A stretch of DNA of 51,684 bases, from the NCBI GenBank assembly GCA_020161245.1, contig JAIUOK010000035.1:1-51684 (forward strand). Reading direction: 5' to 3'. The DNA comes from Actinomycetota bacterium. GTDB taxonomy: Bacteria; Actinomycetota; Actinomycetes; S36-B12; CAIYMF01. This document shows positions 23,296-31,723 of the stretch, in pieces. The notes beneath the pieces are model-generated. The model was not told where the DNA came from, searched no databases, and was given only the letters and a program-made list of their open reading frames with translations. Numbering within the stretch: position 1 is the first letter of the stretch; every line of letters begins with the position of its first letter. The position numbers and the translations under genes are program-made.

Positions 23296-24807
23296 GTGAG
23301 CGACACCGCCGCGCACCACGACGAGGACGCCGCGCGCCTTGCTGCGCTCGGCTACACCTCGGAGTTCAAGCGGGACATGAGCCTCTGGGCGAACTTCTCG
23401 CTCGGGTTCACGTACCTCTCGCCCGTCGTGGGCATCTACTCGCTGTTCGCGATCTCGCTCGCGGTCGGCGGCCCGCCCATGATCTGGTCGCTCATCATCG
23501 TGGGCGTCGGCCAGTTCCTCGTCGCCCAGGTCTTCAGCGAGGTCGTGGCGCAGTACCCCGTCGCCGGCGGCGTGTACCCGTGGGCCCGCCGCCTGTGGGG
23601 CAAGAAGTGGGCGTGGATGACCGGCTGGGTCTACCTCGTCGCGCTGCTCGCGACGATCGCGTCGGTCACCTTCGGCGCGGGCCCCTACGTCGCCGCCGTC
23701 GTCGGGATCGAGCCGACGATCGAGAACGCCATCCTGTGCGCCCTCGCGCTCCTCGTGATCGCGACGATCATCAACTTCGGCGGCACCAAGGTGCTGTCGT
23801 ACGCCGCCATCGCCGGCTTCACCGCCGAGATCGTGGGCGCCCTCGTCGTCGGCGTGTGGCTGCTGCTCTTCCACCGCGAGCAGTCGTTCACGGTGCTGTT
23901 CGACACCTTCGGCACCGAGGGCGACGGGTCCTACCTGCCCGCGTTCGCGGCCGCCGCCCTCATCGGTATCTACCAGTACTACGGCTTCGAGGCCTGCGGC
24001 GACGTCGCCGAGGAGGTGCCGAACCCCGGCGTGCGGATCCCCAAGTCGATGCGCCGCACGATCTACATCGGCGGTGCCGCGGCCACCTTCGTCTGCCTCT
24101 CGCTGATCCTGTCGGTCACCGACATCAACGCCGTCATCTCCGGCGAGGACGCCGACCCGGTCGGCACCGTTCTCGCCGAGGCGTTCGGCGAGACCGGCTC
24201 GAAGATCGTGCTGGTGGTCGTGCTGCTGTCGTTCATCAGCTGCGCCATGAGCCTGCAGGCCGCGGCGTCGCGCCTGGCCTACTCGTACGGCCGCGACAAG
24301 ATGATCATCGGCTCGGGCCTGTGGTCGAAGTTCTCGCAGACCCGCCACGTCCCGCCCTACGCCCTGCTGCTCGCGGCGGTCGTGCCGGCGCTCATCGTCA
24401 TCAGCGCGAAGTTCTCGACCGACGCCCTCACGAAGATCATCAGCTTCGCGGCGCTCGGCATCTACATCGCCTTCGCCATGGTGGTGCTCGCCGCCCTGCG
24501 CGCCCGGCTCAAGGGCTGGAAGCCGTCGGGCAAGTTCCAGCTCGGCCGTTGGGGGATGCCGATCACGATCGCCGCGCTCGTCTACCAGGTGATCGCGATG
24601 CTCAACATGGCCTGGCCCCGCACGCCGGACGCGTCGTTCGTCGACAACTACATCGTCGCTCTCTCGGCGGCCGTGGTGATCGGCTTCGGCCTGCTCTACA
24701 TGGCGATCGCCAAGCCGTACGACCGCGGTGACGCACCGCACGGCGACGCGATCGACGCCGACACCTGGGAGCACCAGCACAAGGTGCACACCATCGAGTC
24801 GATCTGA
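23296..24807 (+). CDS. APC-superfamily amino acid/amine permease
   Basis: A 12-segment transporter of 503 residues. The N-terminus has the APC signature around FSLGFTYLSPVVGIYSLF, and EEVPNPGVRIPKSM resembles the conserved cytoplasmic loop of GABA and amine permeases. Many Ile/Val/Leu/Ala-rich spans follow. GTG 23296 is preceded by GGAG at seven bases, better placed than the ATG at 23290. It is divergently transcribed from the GntR regulator and so is probably co-regulated with the P450-ligase operon, bringing in the amine or amino acid that the operon degrades. Confidence 0.87.
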   Translation: MSDTAAHHDEDAARLAALGYTSEFKRDMSLWANFSLGFTYLSPVVGIYSLFAISLAVGGPPMIWSLIIVGVGQFLVAQVFSEVVAQYPVAGGVYPWARRLWGKKWAWMTGWVYLVALLATIASVTFGAGPYVAAVVGIEPTIENAILCALALLVIATIINFGGTKVLSYAAIAGFTAEIVGALVVGVWLLLFHREQSFTVLFDTFGTEGDGSYLPAFAAAALIGIYQYYGFEACGDVAEEVPNPGVRIPKSMRRTIYIGGAAATFVCLSLILSVTDINAVISGEDADPVGTVLAEAFGETGSKIVLVVVLLSFISCAMSLQAAASRLAYSYGRDKMIIGSGLWSKFSQTRHVPPYALLLAAVVPALIVISAKFSTDALTKIISFAALGIYIAFAMVVLAALRARLKGWKPSGKFQLGRWGMPITIAALVYQVIAMLNMAWPRTPDASFVDNYIVALSAAVVIGFGLLYMAIAKPYDRGDAPHGDAIDADTWEHQHKVHTIESI

Positions 24808-24858
24808 CCGACCGGCCCTAGGGTCGACCCCAGAGGGAGCCCCCGCGGGAGGAGCGCG

Positions 24859-26682
24859 ATGCACGAGATCGCCGCCTTCCTGCGGGGGTTCCCGCCGTTC
24901 GAGGACGCCGACGAGCGAGCGCTCGCGGCCGTCGTCGACGCCACCGAGATCGTGTTTTTCCCCGAGGGCGCCCTGCTCGCCGAGCAGGGCACGCCCAACG
25001 ACGGCGCGGTGCACGTCGTCCGCACGGGGTTCGTCGAGCTGCTGGCCGACGGCCGCGTCGTCGACGTGCTCGGCCCCGGCGAGATCGTCGGTCTGCCCTC
25101 CCTCGTCTCGGGCCTGCCGCCGGGCGTGGACGCGAGAGCCGCGGAGGACGTCCTCGCCTACCGCGTGCCCGAGGCGCAGCTCCTCCCGCTGCTCGAGGGC
25201 CGCAGCGGCCTGCGCTTCCTCGCCCGCACGGTCAGGGAGCGCACCGCGCCCGTCCGGCCCGACGACCTCGCGGAGACCACGGACGAGCCGCTGCACGGAC
25301 TGCTGCGCCGTGTGGTCGAGGTCGCGGCAGCGACCCCGGTCTCCGACGCGGTCGGCCGGATGCACATCGACGACGCGTCGTCGTGCCTGGTCCGCTTCGA
25401 CGACGGCGTGCTCGGCATCGTCACCGACCACGACCTGCGCAACCGGGTGCTCGCCGCCGGCCTGCCGACCTCGGCGGCCATCGGCGATGTGGCCACCGCC
25501 CCGGTGCTCACGATCGGCTCGGACCGCAGTGCCGACGAGGCCGTGATGACCCTGCTGGCTCACGGCATCCGGCACCTTCCCGTCGTCGACGCCGACGGTG
25601 CGGTGGTGGGCGTCGTCGAGGACGTCGACCTGCTCGCCGCGCAGAGCCGCACCCCGGTGCGCGTGCGCCGCGCCGTCGCGCGCGCGTCGTCCGTGGGCGA
25701 GCTGGTGCAGGCGGCGCAGGGCATCCGCCCGGCGGTGCTCGGCGCGCTCGAGGCGGGCCACCCGGCGCCGATGGTCGCGACGACGCTGAGCACGCTGCAG
25801 GAGGCGGTGGCGGCCAAGGCGGTCGAGCTGCACCTGCGGTCGCGCGGTGTGCCGCCGGCCCCGTTCGTCTGGGCGGTGACCGGCTCCGTCGCCCGGCGCG
25901 AGGCCGTGCTGTCGTCGGACCTCGACACCCTGCTGGCCTGGGAGGGCGACGACGCCGATGCCGAGGTGCGCCGCTGGATGCGGTCGCTCGCGGCCGACGT
26001 CCTGGCGACGCTCGGCGCCTGCGGGCTCGCCCACGACGTGAACGGCGTCCGGGCCGACGACCCCCGCTTCTCCCGATCCGTCGACGCGTGGCGCGAGGCG
26101 CTCGCGGGCTGGGCGGCCGATCCGTGGTCGGACCAGGCCGACATCTACCTCGCCGCCGTCGGCGACGCCCGGCCTGTGTGGGGCCATGCGGTCTGGGGCG
26201 CGGTCGCCCCGGCGGTCGCCGCCGCGCATGCGCGTGCGTCCGTCCGTACGGCGCTGCACCGCGTCGCGACCTCCCACCACCCGCCCACCGGCTTCATCCG
26301 CGACCTCGTCATCGAGAGCAGCGGCGAGCACGCCGGCTCCGTCGACCTCAAGCGCGGCGGCCTGCTGCCCGTCGCATCCCTCGGCCGCTACCTCGCCGCG
26401 CTCCTGCCGGGCCGCCCCCTCGCGACGTCGGACCGGCTGCGCTCGGCCGTCCACCGCGGGCTCATCGCGGCCGACGACGCCCACGACCTGGCCGACGCGC
26501 TCGACCACATCCAGGCGCTGCGGCTCGCGCACCAGGCGGCGGAGGTCGCTGCCGGCCTGGACCCCGACGACCATGTGCGGCCCGACGAGCTCTCGACGCT
26601 GCAGCGGCGCTCGCTGCGCGACGCCTTCCGCATCGTGGCGCGGGTGCAGCGAGCGCTGCCCTCGCCCGTGGCCCGGCCATGA
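24859..26682 (+). CDS. Cyclic-nucleotide/CBS/DUF294 nucleotidyltransferase-like protein
   Basis: A 607-residue signalling protein. Residues 1-125 form a cyclic-nucleotide-binding-like domain. Two CBS repeats at about 150-275 include GIVTDHDLRNRV and HLPVVDADGAVVGVVEDVDLL. A nucleotidyltransferase-fold DUF294 domain follows with GSVARREAVLSSDLDTLL, keeping the GS and DxD elements. The DUF294 C-terminal helical domain comes last. Its stop overlaps the start of the exonuclease gene (ATGA). The same pair is often encoded beside acetate or other solute symporters; here it follows the permease 51 bases downstream. The likely role is control of transport or metabolism through nucleotide sensing. Confidence 0.87.
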   Translation: MHEIAAFLRGFPPFEDADERALAAVVDATEIVFFPEGALLAEQGTPNDGAVHVVRTGFVELLADGRVVDVLGPGEIVGLPSLVSGLPPGVDARAAEDVLAYRVPEAQLLPLLEGRSGLRFLARTVRERTAPVRPDDLAETTDEPLHGLLRRVVEVAAATPVSDAVGRMHIDDASSCLVRFDDGVLGIVTDHDLRNRVLAAGLPTSAAIGDVATAPVLTIGSDRSADEAVMTLLAHGIRHLPVVDADGAVVGVVEDVDLLAAQSRTPVRVRRAVARASSVGELVQAAQGIRPAVLGALEAGHPAPMVATTLSTLQEAVAAKAVELHLRSRGVPPAPFVWAVTGSVARREAVLSSDLDTLLAWEGDDADAEVRRWMRSLAADVLATLGACGLAHDVNGVRADDPRFSRSVDAWREALAGWAADPWSDQADIYLAAVGDARPVWGHAVWGAVAPAVAAAHARASVRTALHRVATSHHPPTGFIRDLVIESSGEHAGSVDLKRGGLLPVASLGRYLAALLPGRPLATSDRLRSAVHRGLIAADDAHDLADALDHIQALRLAHQAAEVAAGLDPDDHVRPDELSTLQRRSLRDAFRIVARVQRALPSPVARP

Positions 26683-27302
26683 CGTCGTGGCGCGCCGAGC
26701 GGCTCGCCGTCGTCGACATCGAGACCACCGGCCTCGACCCCGCCCGGCACGAGGTGCTCAGCGTGGGCGTCGTCGACATTGTCGGCGGCCGGGTCCAGGT
26801 GGGCTCGGCGTGGTACCGCGAGGTGCGGCCGCGCGTGGCGCCGACGGCCGACACCGTCGTCGTCCACGGCATCCGCCCCGCCGACTCCGCACGGGGCGAC
26901 GATCCGGCGACGGTGGCGGCCGAGGTGGCCGCCCGGCTCGACGGGCGGCGGCTCGTGGCGCACGTGGCCCGCATCGAGACCGCGTTCCTCGGGAGCTGGC
27001 TCGAGGACGGCCGGTGGCGGCCGGCGCTGGGCGTCATCGACACCGACGTGCTGGCGCGACGGCACCTCCTGCGGGCCCGCGGGATGCGGCTCGACCAGCA
27101 CATCGGGCTCGGGGCGGCAGCGGGCCTGTTCGGGCTCCCGGAGCATGCGCGCCACCACGCGCTCGGCGACGCCCTGACCACGGCGCAGCTGCTCCTCGCG
27201 CTGGCGTCGTCCTGGCCCGACGGCGATCCCTCCGGCGACCAGCTGGCCCGGGCGTCGCGCCGGCTGCCGGGCAGGGTCCTCGACCGCGTGCTCGGACGCT
27301 AG
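26679..27302 (+). CDS. DnaQ-like 3'-5' exonuclease
   Basis: A 207-residue DEDD-family exonuclease. ExoI is VVDIETTGLD with Asp and Glu, ExoII is near LVAHVARIETAF (His/Ala where Asn is common), and ExoIII is HHALGDALTTAQLLL with His and Asp, giving a DEDDh-type site. The ATG overlaps the DUF294 stop by four bases, so the genes are translationally coupled. It may act on small nucleotides or RNA in a signalling context rather than in replication. It converges with and overlaps the transporter gene by four bases. Confidence 0.88.
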   Translation: MTSWRAERLAVVDIETTGLDPARHEVLSVGVVDIVGGRVQVGSAWYREVRPRVAPTADTVVVHGIRPADSARGDDPATVAAEVAARLDGRRLVAHVARIETAFLGSWLEDGRWRPALGVIDTDVLARRHLLRARGMRLDQHIGLGAAAGLFGLPEHARHHALGDALTTAQLLLALASSWPDGDPSGDQLARASRRLPGRVLDRVLGR

Positions 27303-28147
27303 GCCTGCAGCAGCGCCAGCCAGGCCACCCCGCCCACCACGAGCGCGACACCGAGTATCTGCAGACGGCCTAGGCGCTCGCGGTAGACGAGGTAGGCGAT
27401 CACTGCGGCGAACGTGGCGAACTGCGAGGCCAGCACCGAGGCCACCGCGACGCTGTCGCGCGCCGCGAAGGCGTAGGCGAGGAAGCCGAGCACCTCGGCG
27501 AAGGCCGTCGTGACGACGTACGGCAGGGCGGCCCGGTTCATGCGCAGGCGCCCCGCCAGCAGCAACGGGATCGCGAGGACGACGACACCGCCGATGCGCG
27601 GGGGCAGCAGCAGCCACGAGACGGGCAGCTCGCCGCTGAGATGGCCGGTCGCGAACAGCCCGAGGCCGAACACGACCGCAGCGAACGTGGCGAGGACTAC
27701 GGCGCGCACCGGCTGCTCGTGCTCGATCGGAGCCGGGTCGGGCGCCACGGACGACACGACGACGCCGATCACGATGATGCCGAGGGCCAGTACGACGAGC
27801 GGCGCGATGCTCTCGCCGAGCAGCGCCGACACCACGGCGGCGACGGCGCCCTCGCAGGCGATGATCGGGGCGACGAGCCCTACCTTGCCGACCTTGAGCG
27901 CCGCGTAGGCGATGAGCAGTCCGACGACGTTGCCGGCGCCGGCCAGCGCGAACCAGACGAGGTTGGACCCGCTCAGCTCCGGCGGCACGCCCGTCGCGAG
28001 CGCGAAGGGCAGGGTGAGGGTCAGACCGATGATCATCGCCCAGGCGACCACCGAGTACTGGCTGAGCAGCCGCACCGAGCGCGACGACGACACCGTGCTC
28101 ACGGCCCAGAGCAGAGCCGTCATGAGGCCGAGGACCACCGCGGTCAC
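27299..28147 (-). CDS. EamA/DMT-family transporter
   Basis: A 282-residue integral membrane protein with about ten hydrophobic segments in two repeats (EamA halves at about 1-135 and 145-282). The first half begins VLGLMTALLWAVSTVSS and the second starts at about AVVLATFAAVVFGLGLF. Family members export amino acids, nucleosides or small metabolites, mostly by proton exchange. It stands alone and converges with the exonuclease gene. The substrate is unknown. Confidence 0.85.
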   Translation of the reverse strand: MTAVVLGLMTALLWAVSTVSSSRSVRLLSQYSVVAWAMIIGLTLTLPFALATGVPPELSGSNLVWFALAGAGNVVGLLIAYAALKVGKVGLVAPIIACEGAVAAVVSALLGESIAPLVVLALGIIVIGVVVSSVAPDPAPIEHEQPVRAVVLATFAAVVFGLGLFATGHLSGELPVSWLLLPPRIGGVVVLAIPLLLAGRLRMNRAALPYVVTTAFAEVLGFLAYAFAARDSVAVASVLASQFATFAAVIAYLVYRERLGRLQILGVALVVGGVAWLALLQA

Positions 28148-28209
28148 GTCGTTCCTCCGGCCAGCACGCGCCTATCCCACCATCGGCGCCGGGACCGACG
28201 GCGGGGGCG

Positions 28210-28275
28210 CGCGAGTAACTGGCGTTGCTATCGGTTTCGAGGCCTCGGAACCGATAACAACGCCAGTTACTCGCG
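28210..28275. repeat. Near-perfect 66-base palindrome
   Basis: Two 32-base arms differ at two positions and are separated by only two bases. They start CGCGAGTAACTGGCGTTG. It lies between divergent genes and is less GC-rich than its surroundings. Such a tight palindrome extrudes easily and resembles a dispersed extragenic element, but no second copy was found in the window. Confidence 0.8.
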
Positions 28276-28457
28276 GACGACGGAGCGGTCCTGCTGCCCG
28301 GTTTGCCCGGTCGGCGTCCTCCGCTTACGGTCGAAGGGTCAAGGGGAGTACCTCGCGCGGCGGACCCGTCATCACGGCCTCGGGCCCGGGACGCCGGCCA
28401 CGGCAGGGAGACCTCGACGCCCGACCTGCCGCGTCGTCGTCCCCTCCAGGAGCCCCC

Positions 28458-28883
28458 ATGAACCGCCCTCGCCGTCCCCGACCGATCCGCCGCAGCCTCG
28501 CCGTGACGGCCGCCTCCGCCTCGGCGGCGCTGCTGCTCGCCGGCTGCGCCTCGGTGTCCGAGGCCGTCGACACCGCGCAGACCCTCGCCGACCAGGCGGC
28601 CGGCGCCGCCGCCGTGGCCACCGAGGTCGCGTCCGCCTGCGCCACTGCGGAGGCCGCGTGGGCGCCGGGGGTCTCGCCGGCCGAGGCCGAGGCCGCCCTC
28701 GCCGATGCCTCGCAGGCCCTCGACGACGCGCTGGCCGAGGCGCCGTCCGGCATCCCCGGCGTCGCCGAGGTCCGCGACGCGCTGTCCGGCGCCGAGCGGG
28801 CGCTGACCGGTGATGCGGGCGCCTTCGGGCTCTCGCAGGACACCCTGCGCACCGCCTGCGCCGTCTTCACCGCCGGCGGCTGA
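28458..28883 (+). CDS. Small alanine-rich lipoprotein
   Basis: A 141-residue exported lipoprotein starting at ATG 28458 after AGGAG. A positively charged start (RPRRPRPIRR) and a hydrophobic core lead to LLAGC, where Cys is lipidated. The mature part is almost entirely Ala/Glu/Asp/Val helical sequence with two cysteines that may pair. No catalytic motif is visible. It could be a small cell-envelope helical bundle; I do not recognise a family. Confidence 0.78.
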   Translation: MNRPRRPRPIRRSLAVTAASASAALLLAGCASVSEAVDTAQTLADQAAGAAAVATEVASACATAEAAWAPGVSPAEAEAALADASQALDDALAEAPSGIPGVAEVRDALSGAERALTGDAGAFGLSQDTLRTACAVFTAGG

Positions 28884-28902
28884 CCCGGCCCCTGCGTCGC
28901 GC

Positions 28903-29051
28903 GATGAAGGCCCCCCGGGTTTGGGTCTCCTGCACGAAGCCCCTGGGCCCCCGCTGGTAGGGGCGGAGGTACGACGCCCGGACCAGTAGGGGACTTCATC
29001 AGTGATGAAGGTGACCTTCGTGCAGTAGACCGATACAGAGGGGGCCTTCAC
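28903..29051. repeat. Complex nested inverted repeats between convergent genes
   Basis: Outer arms TGAAGGCCCCC and GGGGGCCTTCA (ends at 28905 and 29050) enclose a second pair, CTGCACGAAG (28930-28939) and CTTCGTGCAG (29016-29025). A third pair, CTTCATCA and TGATGAAG, lies around 28994-29010. The right outer arm overlaps the last bases of the following gene. The structure could terminate both convergent transcripts, but its size and nesting exceed a simple terminator. Confidence 0.7.
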
Positions 29052-30505
29052 GGCTCCTGGTGGGCGGACTCGCGACGGCGACGGCGACGGCGGCGCAGGG
29101 AACGGATGCCGGCGACGAGCAGCACGACGACGCCGACGAGGACCGCGATCGCGATCACCCGGCCCCAGTTGACGCCCGAGCGGTCGACCAGCGCCGCGTC
29201 GCGGGCGGAGGACGACGGGACCGCGAGGGCCGCGACGACGCCGGCGTGATCGGTCGGCAGGCAGGCGCCCGACGACGGCACGCCGGTGTCGAGCGCGCGC
29301 GCAGCCGCGTCGGCGTTGTCGAGCTGCGCGGTCGTCGTGCAGGCCCAGGTCGCACCCTCGACCGGCCACTCGTTGCCGACGAGCGACGCCGACGTCGCGG
29401 TGACGCCGTTGCGCGTCCACACGTAGTCGAGGCGGTCGGTCATGCCCCACGGGTTGCCCATGCGCTGAGCCGCAGGCAGCCGCTCGAGGTCGGGGCCGGC
29501 GAGCAGCGCGCTCGCACCCCACGTGAGGTTGCGCGGGTCGGTCGCGTCGGGCCCGGCGTCGGTGTAGCCGGACGACGCCATCGTCCAGTAGGCGCTGCAC
29601 GTCGCGTCGCGGCCGGACTGCGCGGGGCACGCGTCGCTCGACTCCGGCTGGCCGCCGGGGTTGTCGCCGGGCGTGCGCGGATCGCGCGGGTCGCTGTTGA
29701 AGTCGCCCATGACGACGAGCGGCATGCTGACGCCGGCGAGGCCGTCGACGAGCTGCCGGGCCTGGTCGGCCGCGGCCGGCACCGACCCGGCCGACCACAC
29801 CGCCTCGAGGTGCGTCGTCACGAACCGCACGGGGGTGCCGTCCATCGCGACATCGGCCCAGGCGTAGCCGCGGACGACATCGAGGAGCAGGGGCACGATC
29901 GGGGTCGAGCGTCCGTACTCCACCGTGCCGGCGGCGAGCACCGAGCCCGCGAGGTCGGCGCGGACGGCGAGCGCGTCGCCGATCGTGAAGCCGCAGTACG
30001 CCGTGTCGCTGCCGAACAGCGGCTGGAACGTCTCCGGGTCGGTCACCTTCGTCACCAGCGGGATGGCCGGGATGGTGAAGCTCGGGTTCTCGGCCGTGGC
30101 GCCGCCGGCCGACGCCAGCACGTACGGGGTGCCGGCCTCTGCGGTTGCGGCGAGGAACTGCGTCGTGAAGTCGTAGACCACCGTCGTGCCCTGGGTCGCC
30201 GACGGCGTGCACTCCCAGCGCGTCGCCTCCTGGATGCCGATGACGGCGGGCTTCGCGTCGGCGGCCTCCTGCGCGAGCAGCGGCACGCGGGCGGTGAAGT
30301 CGGTGGCCGCCACCTGGTCCCACAGCGACTGCGCGGCGGCGCTCATGTCCGGGATGAGCGAGAGCGCCTCGGCGACGTCGGCCCCGAGGTAGAGGTTGCG
30401 CGTCATCACCACGACGTCGGTGTCGGCCGCCTGGGCCGGTGCCGCCGCGCCGAGCGGAAGGATCGCCGCCACGACCGGGATCAGCGCCCATGCACGCGCC
30501 CGCAT
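29048..30505 (-). CDS. Secreted, membrane-anchored endonuclease/exonuclease/phosphatase-family protein
   Basis: A 485-residue enzyme with an N-terminal signal peptide ending near AAPAQA and a C-terminal membrane segment (IAIAVLVGVVVLLVAGI) followed by an Arg-rich tail. The domain thus faces outside while anchored by its C-terminus. EEP-fold landmarks are present: VMTRNLYLGAD, VIGIQEA with the metal Glu, VMGDFNSDPRDP and a final DHAGVVA. The fold includes nucleases and sphingomyelin- or inositol-phosphate phosphatases. The substrate is unknown, though the extracellular location favours nucleic acid or phospholipid scavenging. Confidence 0.85.
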   Translation of the reverse strand: MRARAWALIPVVAAILPLGAAAPAQAADTDVVVMTRNLYLGADVAEALSLIPDMSAAAQSLWDQVAATDFTARVPLLAQEAADAKPAVIGIQEATRWECTPSATQGTTVVYDFTTQFLAATAEAGTPYVLASAGGATAENPSFTIPAIPLVTKVTDPETFQPLFGSDTAYCGFTIGDALAVRADLAGSVLAAGTVEYGRSTPIVPLLLDVVRGYAWADVAMDGTPVRFVTTHLEAVWSAGSVPAAADQARQLVDGLAGVSMPLVVMGDFNSDPRDPRTPGDNPGGQPESSDACPAQSGRDATCSAYWTMASSGYTDAGPDATDPRNLTWGASALLAGPDLERLPAAQRMGNPWGMTDRLDYVWTRNGVTATSASLVGNEWPVEGATWACTTTAQLDNADAAARALDTGVPSSGACLPTDHAGVVAALAVPSSSARDAALVDRSGVNWGRVIAIAVLVGVVVLLVAGIRSLRRRRRRRRESAHQEP

Positions 30506-30689
30506 CCGCCACCACCTCCGCCCGACGGGCCCCGACGGCGCCGTCGCGCGAGGCTACGGCGCTGCGAGCCCGGAACGCGCGCGAATCCACCGGGCTGCGG
30601 GGAGGCGCGCCGCGGGAGCCGGCCCGCCCGACGAGATCCGTCCCGCGCGGCGGCCCGTGCCGCCGCGCGACTCTCCTAGAATTCGCGCC

Positions 30690-31475
30690 GTGGCGCCCGT
30701 CGACTATCTGCGCAGTCCCGGCCTCGTGGCGACAGCGATCAGGCCCCGTCGCACCGTCCTGCTGCTGAGCCACATGCGCAGCTACTCGTCGCTCATCAGC
30801 CACATCCTCGGCAGCAGCCCCGAGATCGACGGCTATGTCGAGATGCAACGCCAGTACGCGAGCCGCACCGACCTCGTACGGCTCCGCCTCGCCGTCGCCC
30901 GCATGCACGGCGACCGGCTGTCCGGCCGCTACGTCCTCGACAAGGTGCTGCACGACAAGTGGAGGATCGACGACGCGGTGCTGCACGACCGCGGCGTCTA
31001 CCCGCTGTTCTCCGTCCGCGAGCCCGAGGCCACGATCAAGAGCACGGTCGCGATGGCGCTCTCGCGCAAGGGCGGGGCGCAGGACTGGAAGGCCGACGTC
31101 GGCAAGGTCGGCGACTACTACGTCGATCGCTGCGCATCCCTGGTGGCACTGGCCGAGCGGCGTCCGGCCAGGTCGGCGTTCTTCGTCGGCGAGCGGCTCA
31201 TCGACCGGTCCGACGAGACGCTGGCCATGCTGACGTCGTACCTCGGGCTGACCACGCCGCTCTCGTCGTCGTACGAGAAGTTCGAGAACACGCGCAAGCG
31301 CAAGTACGGCGACCCCAGCGAGAACATCGCCGCGGGCGAGATCAAGCGCGAGCGCAAGCAGCACGACGTCGACGTGCCGGCCGAGGTCCTCGACCGCTGC
31401 CGCGCCGCGTACACGAGCACCGTCGGGCGCCTGCTCGACCTCTGCGACGTGACGCTCCCCGACGACCGCGCCTGA
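30690..31475 (+). CDS. Sulfotransferase-like protein
   Basis: A 261-residue protein starting at GTG 30690. LLLSHMRSYSSLISHILGSSP corresponds to the 5'-phosphosulfate-binding loop of PAPS sulfotransferases, and LFSVREPEATIKS to the 3'-phosphate-binding part (R-x7-S). TAG-AAT at 30677-30682 lies only seven bases before the GTG, so the mRNA is probably leaderless. It may modify a lipid or saccharide; there are no biosynthetic neighbours to guide a call. It faces away from the preceding exported enzyme. Confidence 0.75.
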   Translation: MAPVDYLRSPGLVATAIRPRRTVLLLSHMRSYSSLISHILGSSPEIDGYVEMQRQYASRTDLVRLRLAVARMHGDRLSGRYVLDKVLHDKWRIDDAVLHDRGVYPLFSVREPEATIKSTVAMALSRKGGAQDWKADVGKVGDYYVDRCASLVALAERRPARSAFFVGERLIDRSDETLAMLTSYLGLTTPLSSSYEKFENTRKRKYGDPSENIAAGEIKRERKQHDVDVPAEVLDRCRAAYTSTVGRLLDLCDVTLPDDRA

Positions 31476-31604
31476 CCTCGGCTCCGCCGCCGCCCGAGCG
31501 GCTCGGATCGCCCGTCGGTCCCGCGGGCCCGCAGGCCGAGGACGGCGCCCGTGCCCGCGTCCCTCCACCCCAGACACCGCCCGAGCCCGAGTTGCCGACG
31601 TTAG

Positions 31605-31646
31605 GTTGACGTCGTTCAGTTGACGTGGTTCAGTTAGCGCCGTTCA
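31605..31646. promoter_or_regulatory. Three tandem 14-base repeats upstream of the MMPL exporter
   Basis: The units GTTGACGTCGTTCA, GTTGACGTGGTTCA and GTTAGCGCCGTTCA follow one another without gaps. Two contain TTGACG, which could serve as a -35. They lie about 80 bases before the exporter start. The downstream TetR gene makes an operator role plausible. Confidence 0.6.
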
Positions 31647-31723
31647 GTCATCCGGACGCCGTCCGGGCGGCGATCGGACGCCAGACCGGCCGCAGGGGCC
31701 GGCCCGCACCAGGGGAGCCCGTC

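Noticed and set aside
23200..26574. 1,124-residue minus-strand open frame opposite permease and DUF294 genes
   Set aside because: Rich in Arg, Asp, Gly and His with no domain; it is a mirror of well-supported genes on the plus strand.
26388..31577. 1,729-residue minus-strand open frame across several genes and intergenic regions
   Set aside because: It crosses a palindrome and genes on both strands and shows no recognisable domain. GC-rich DNA lacks stop codons in such frames.
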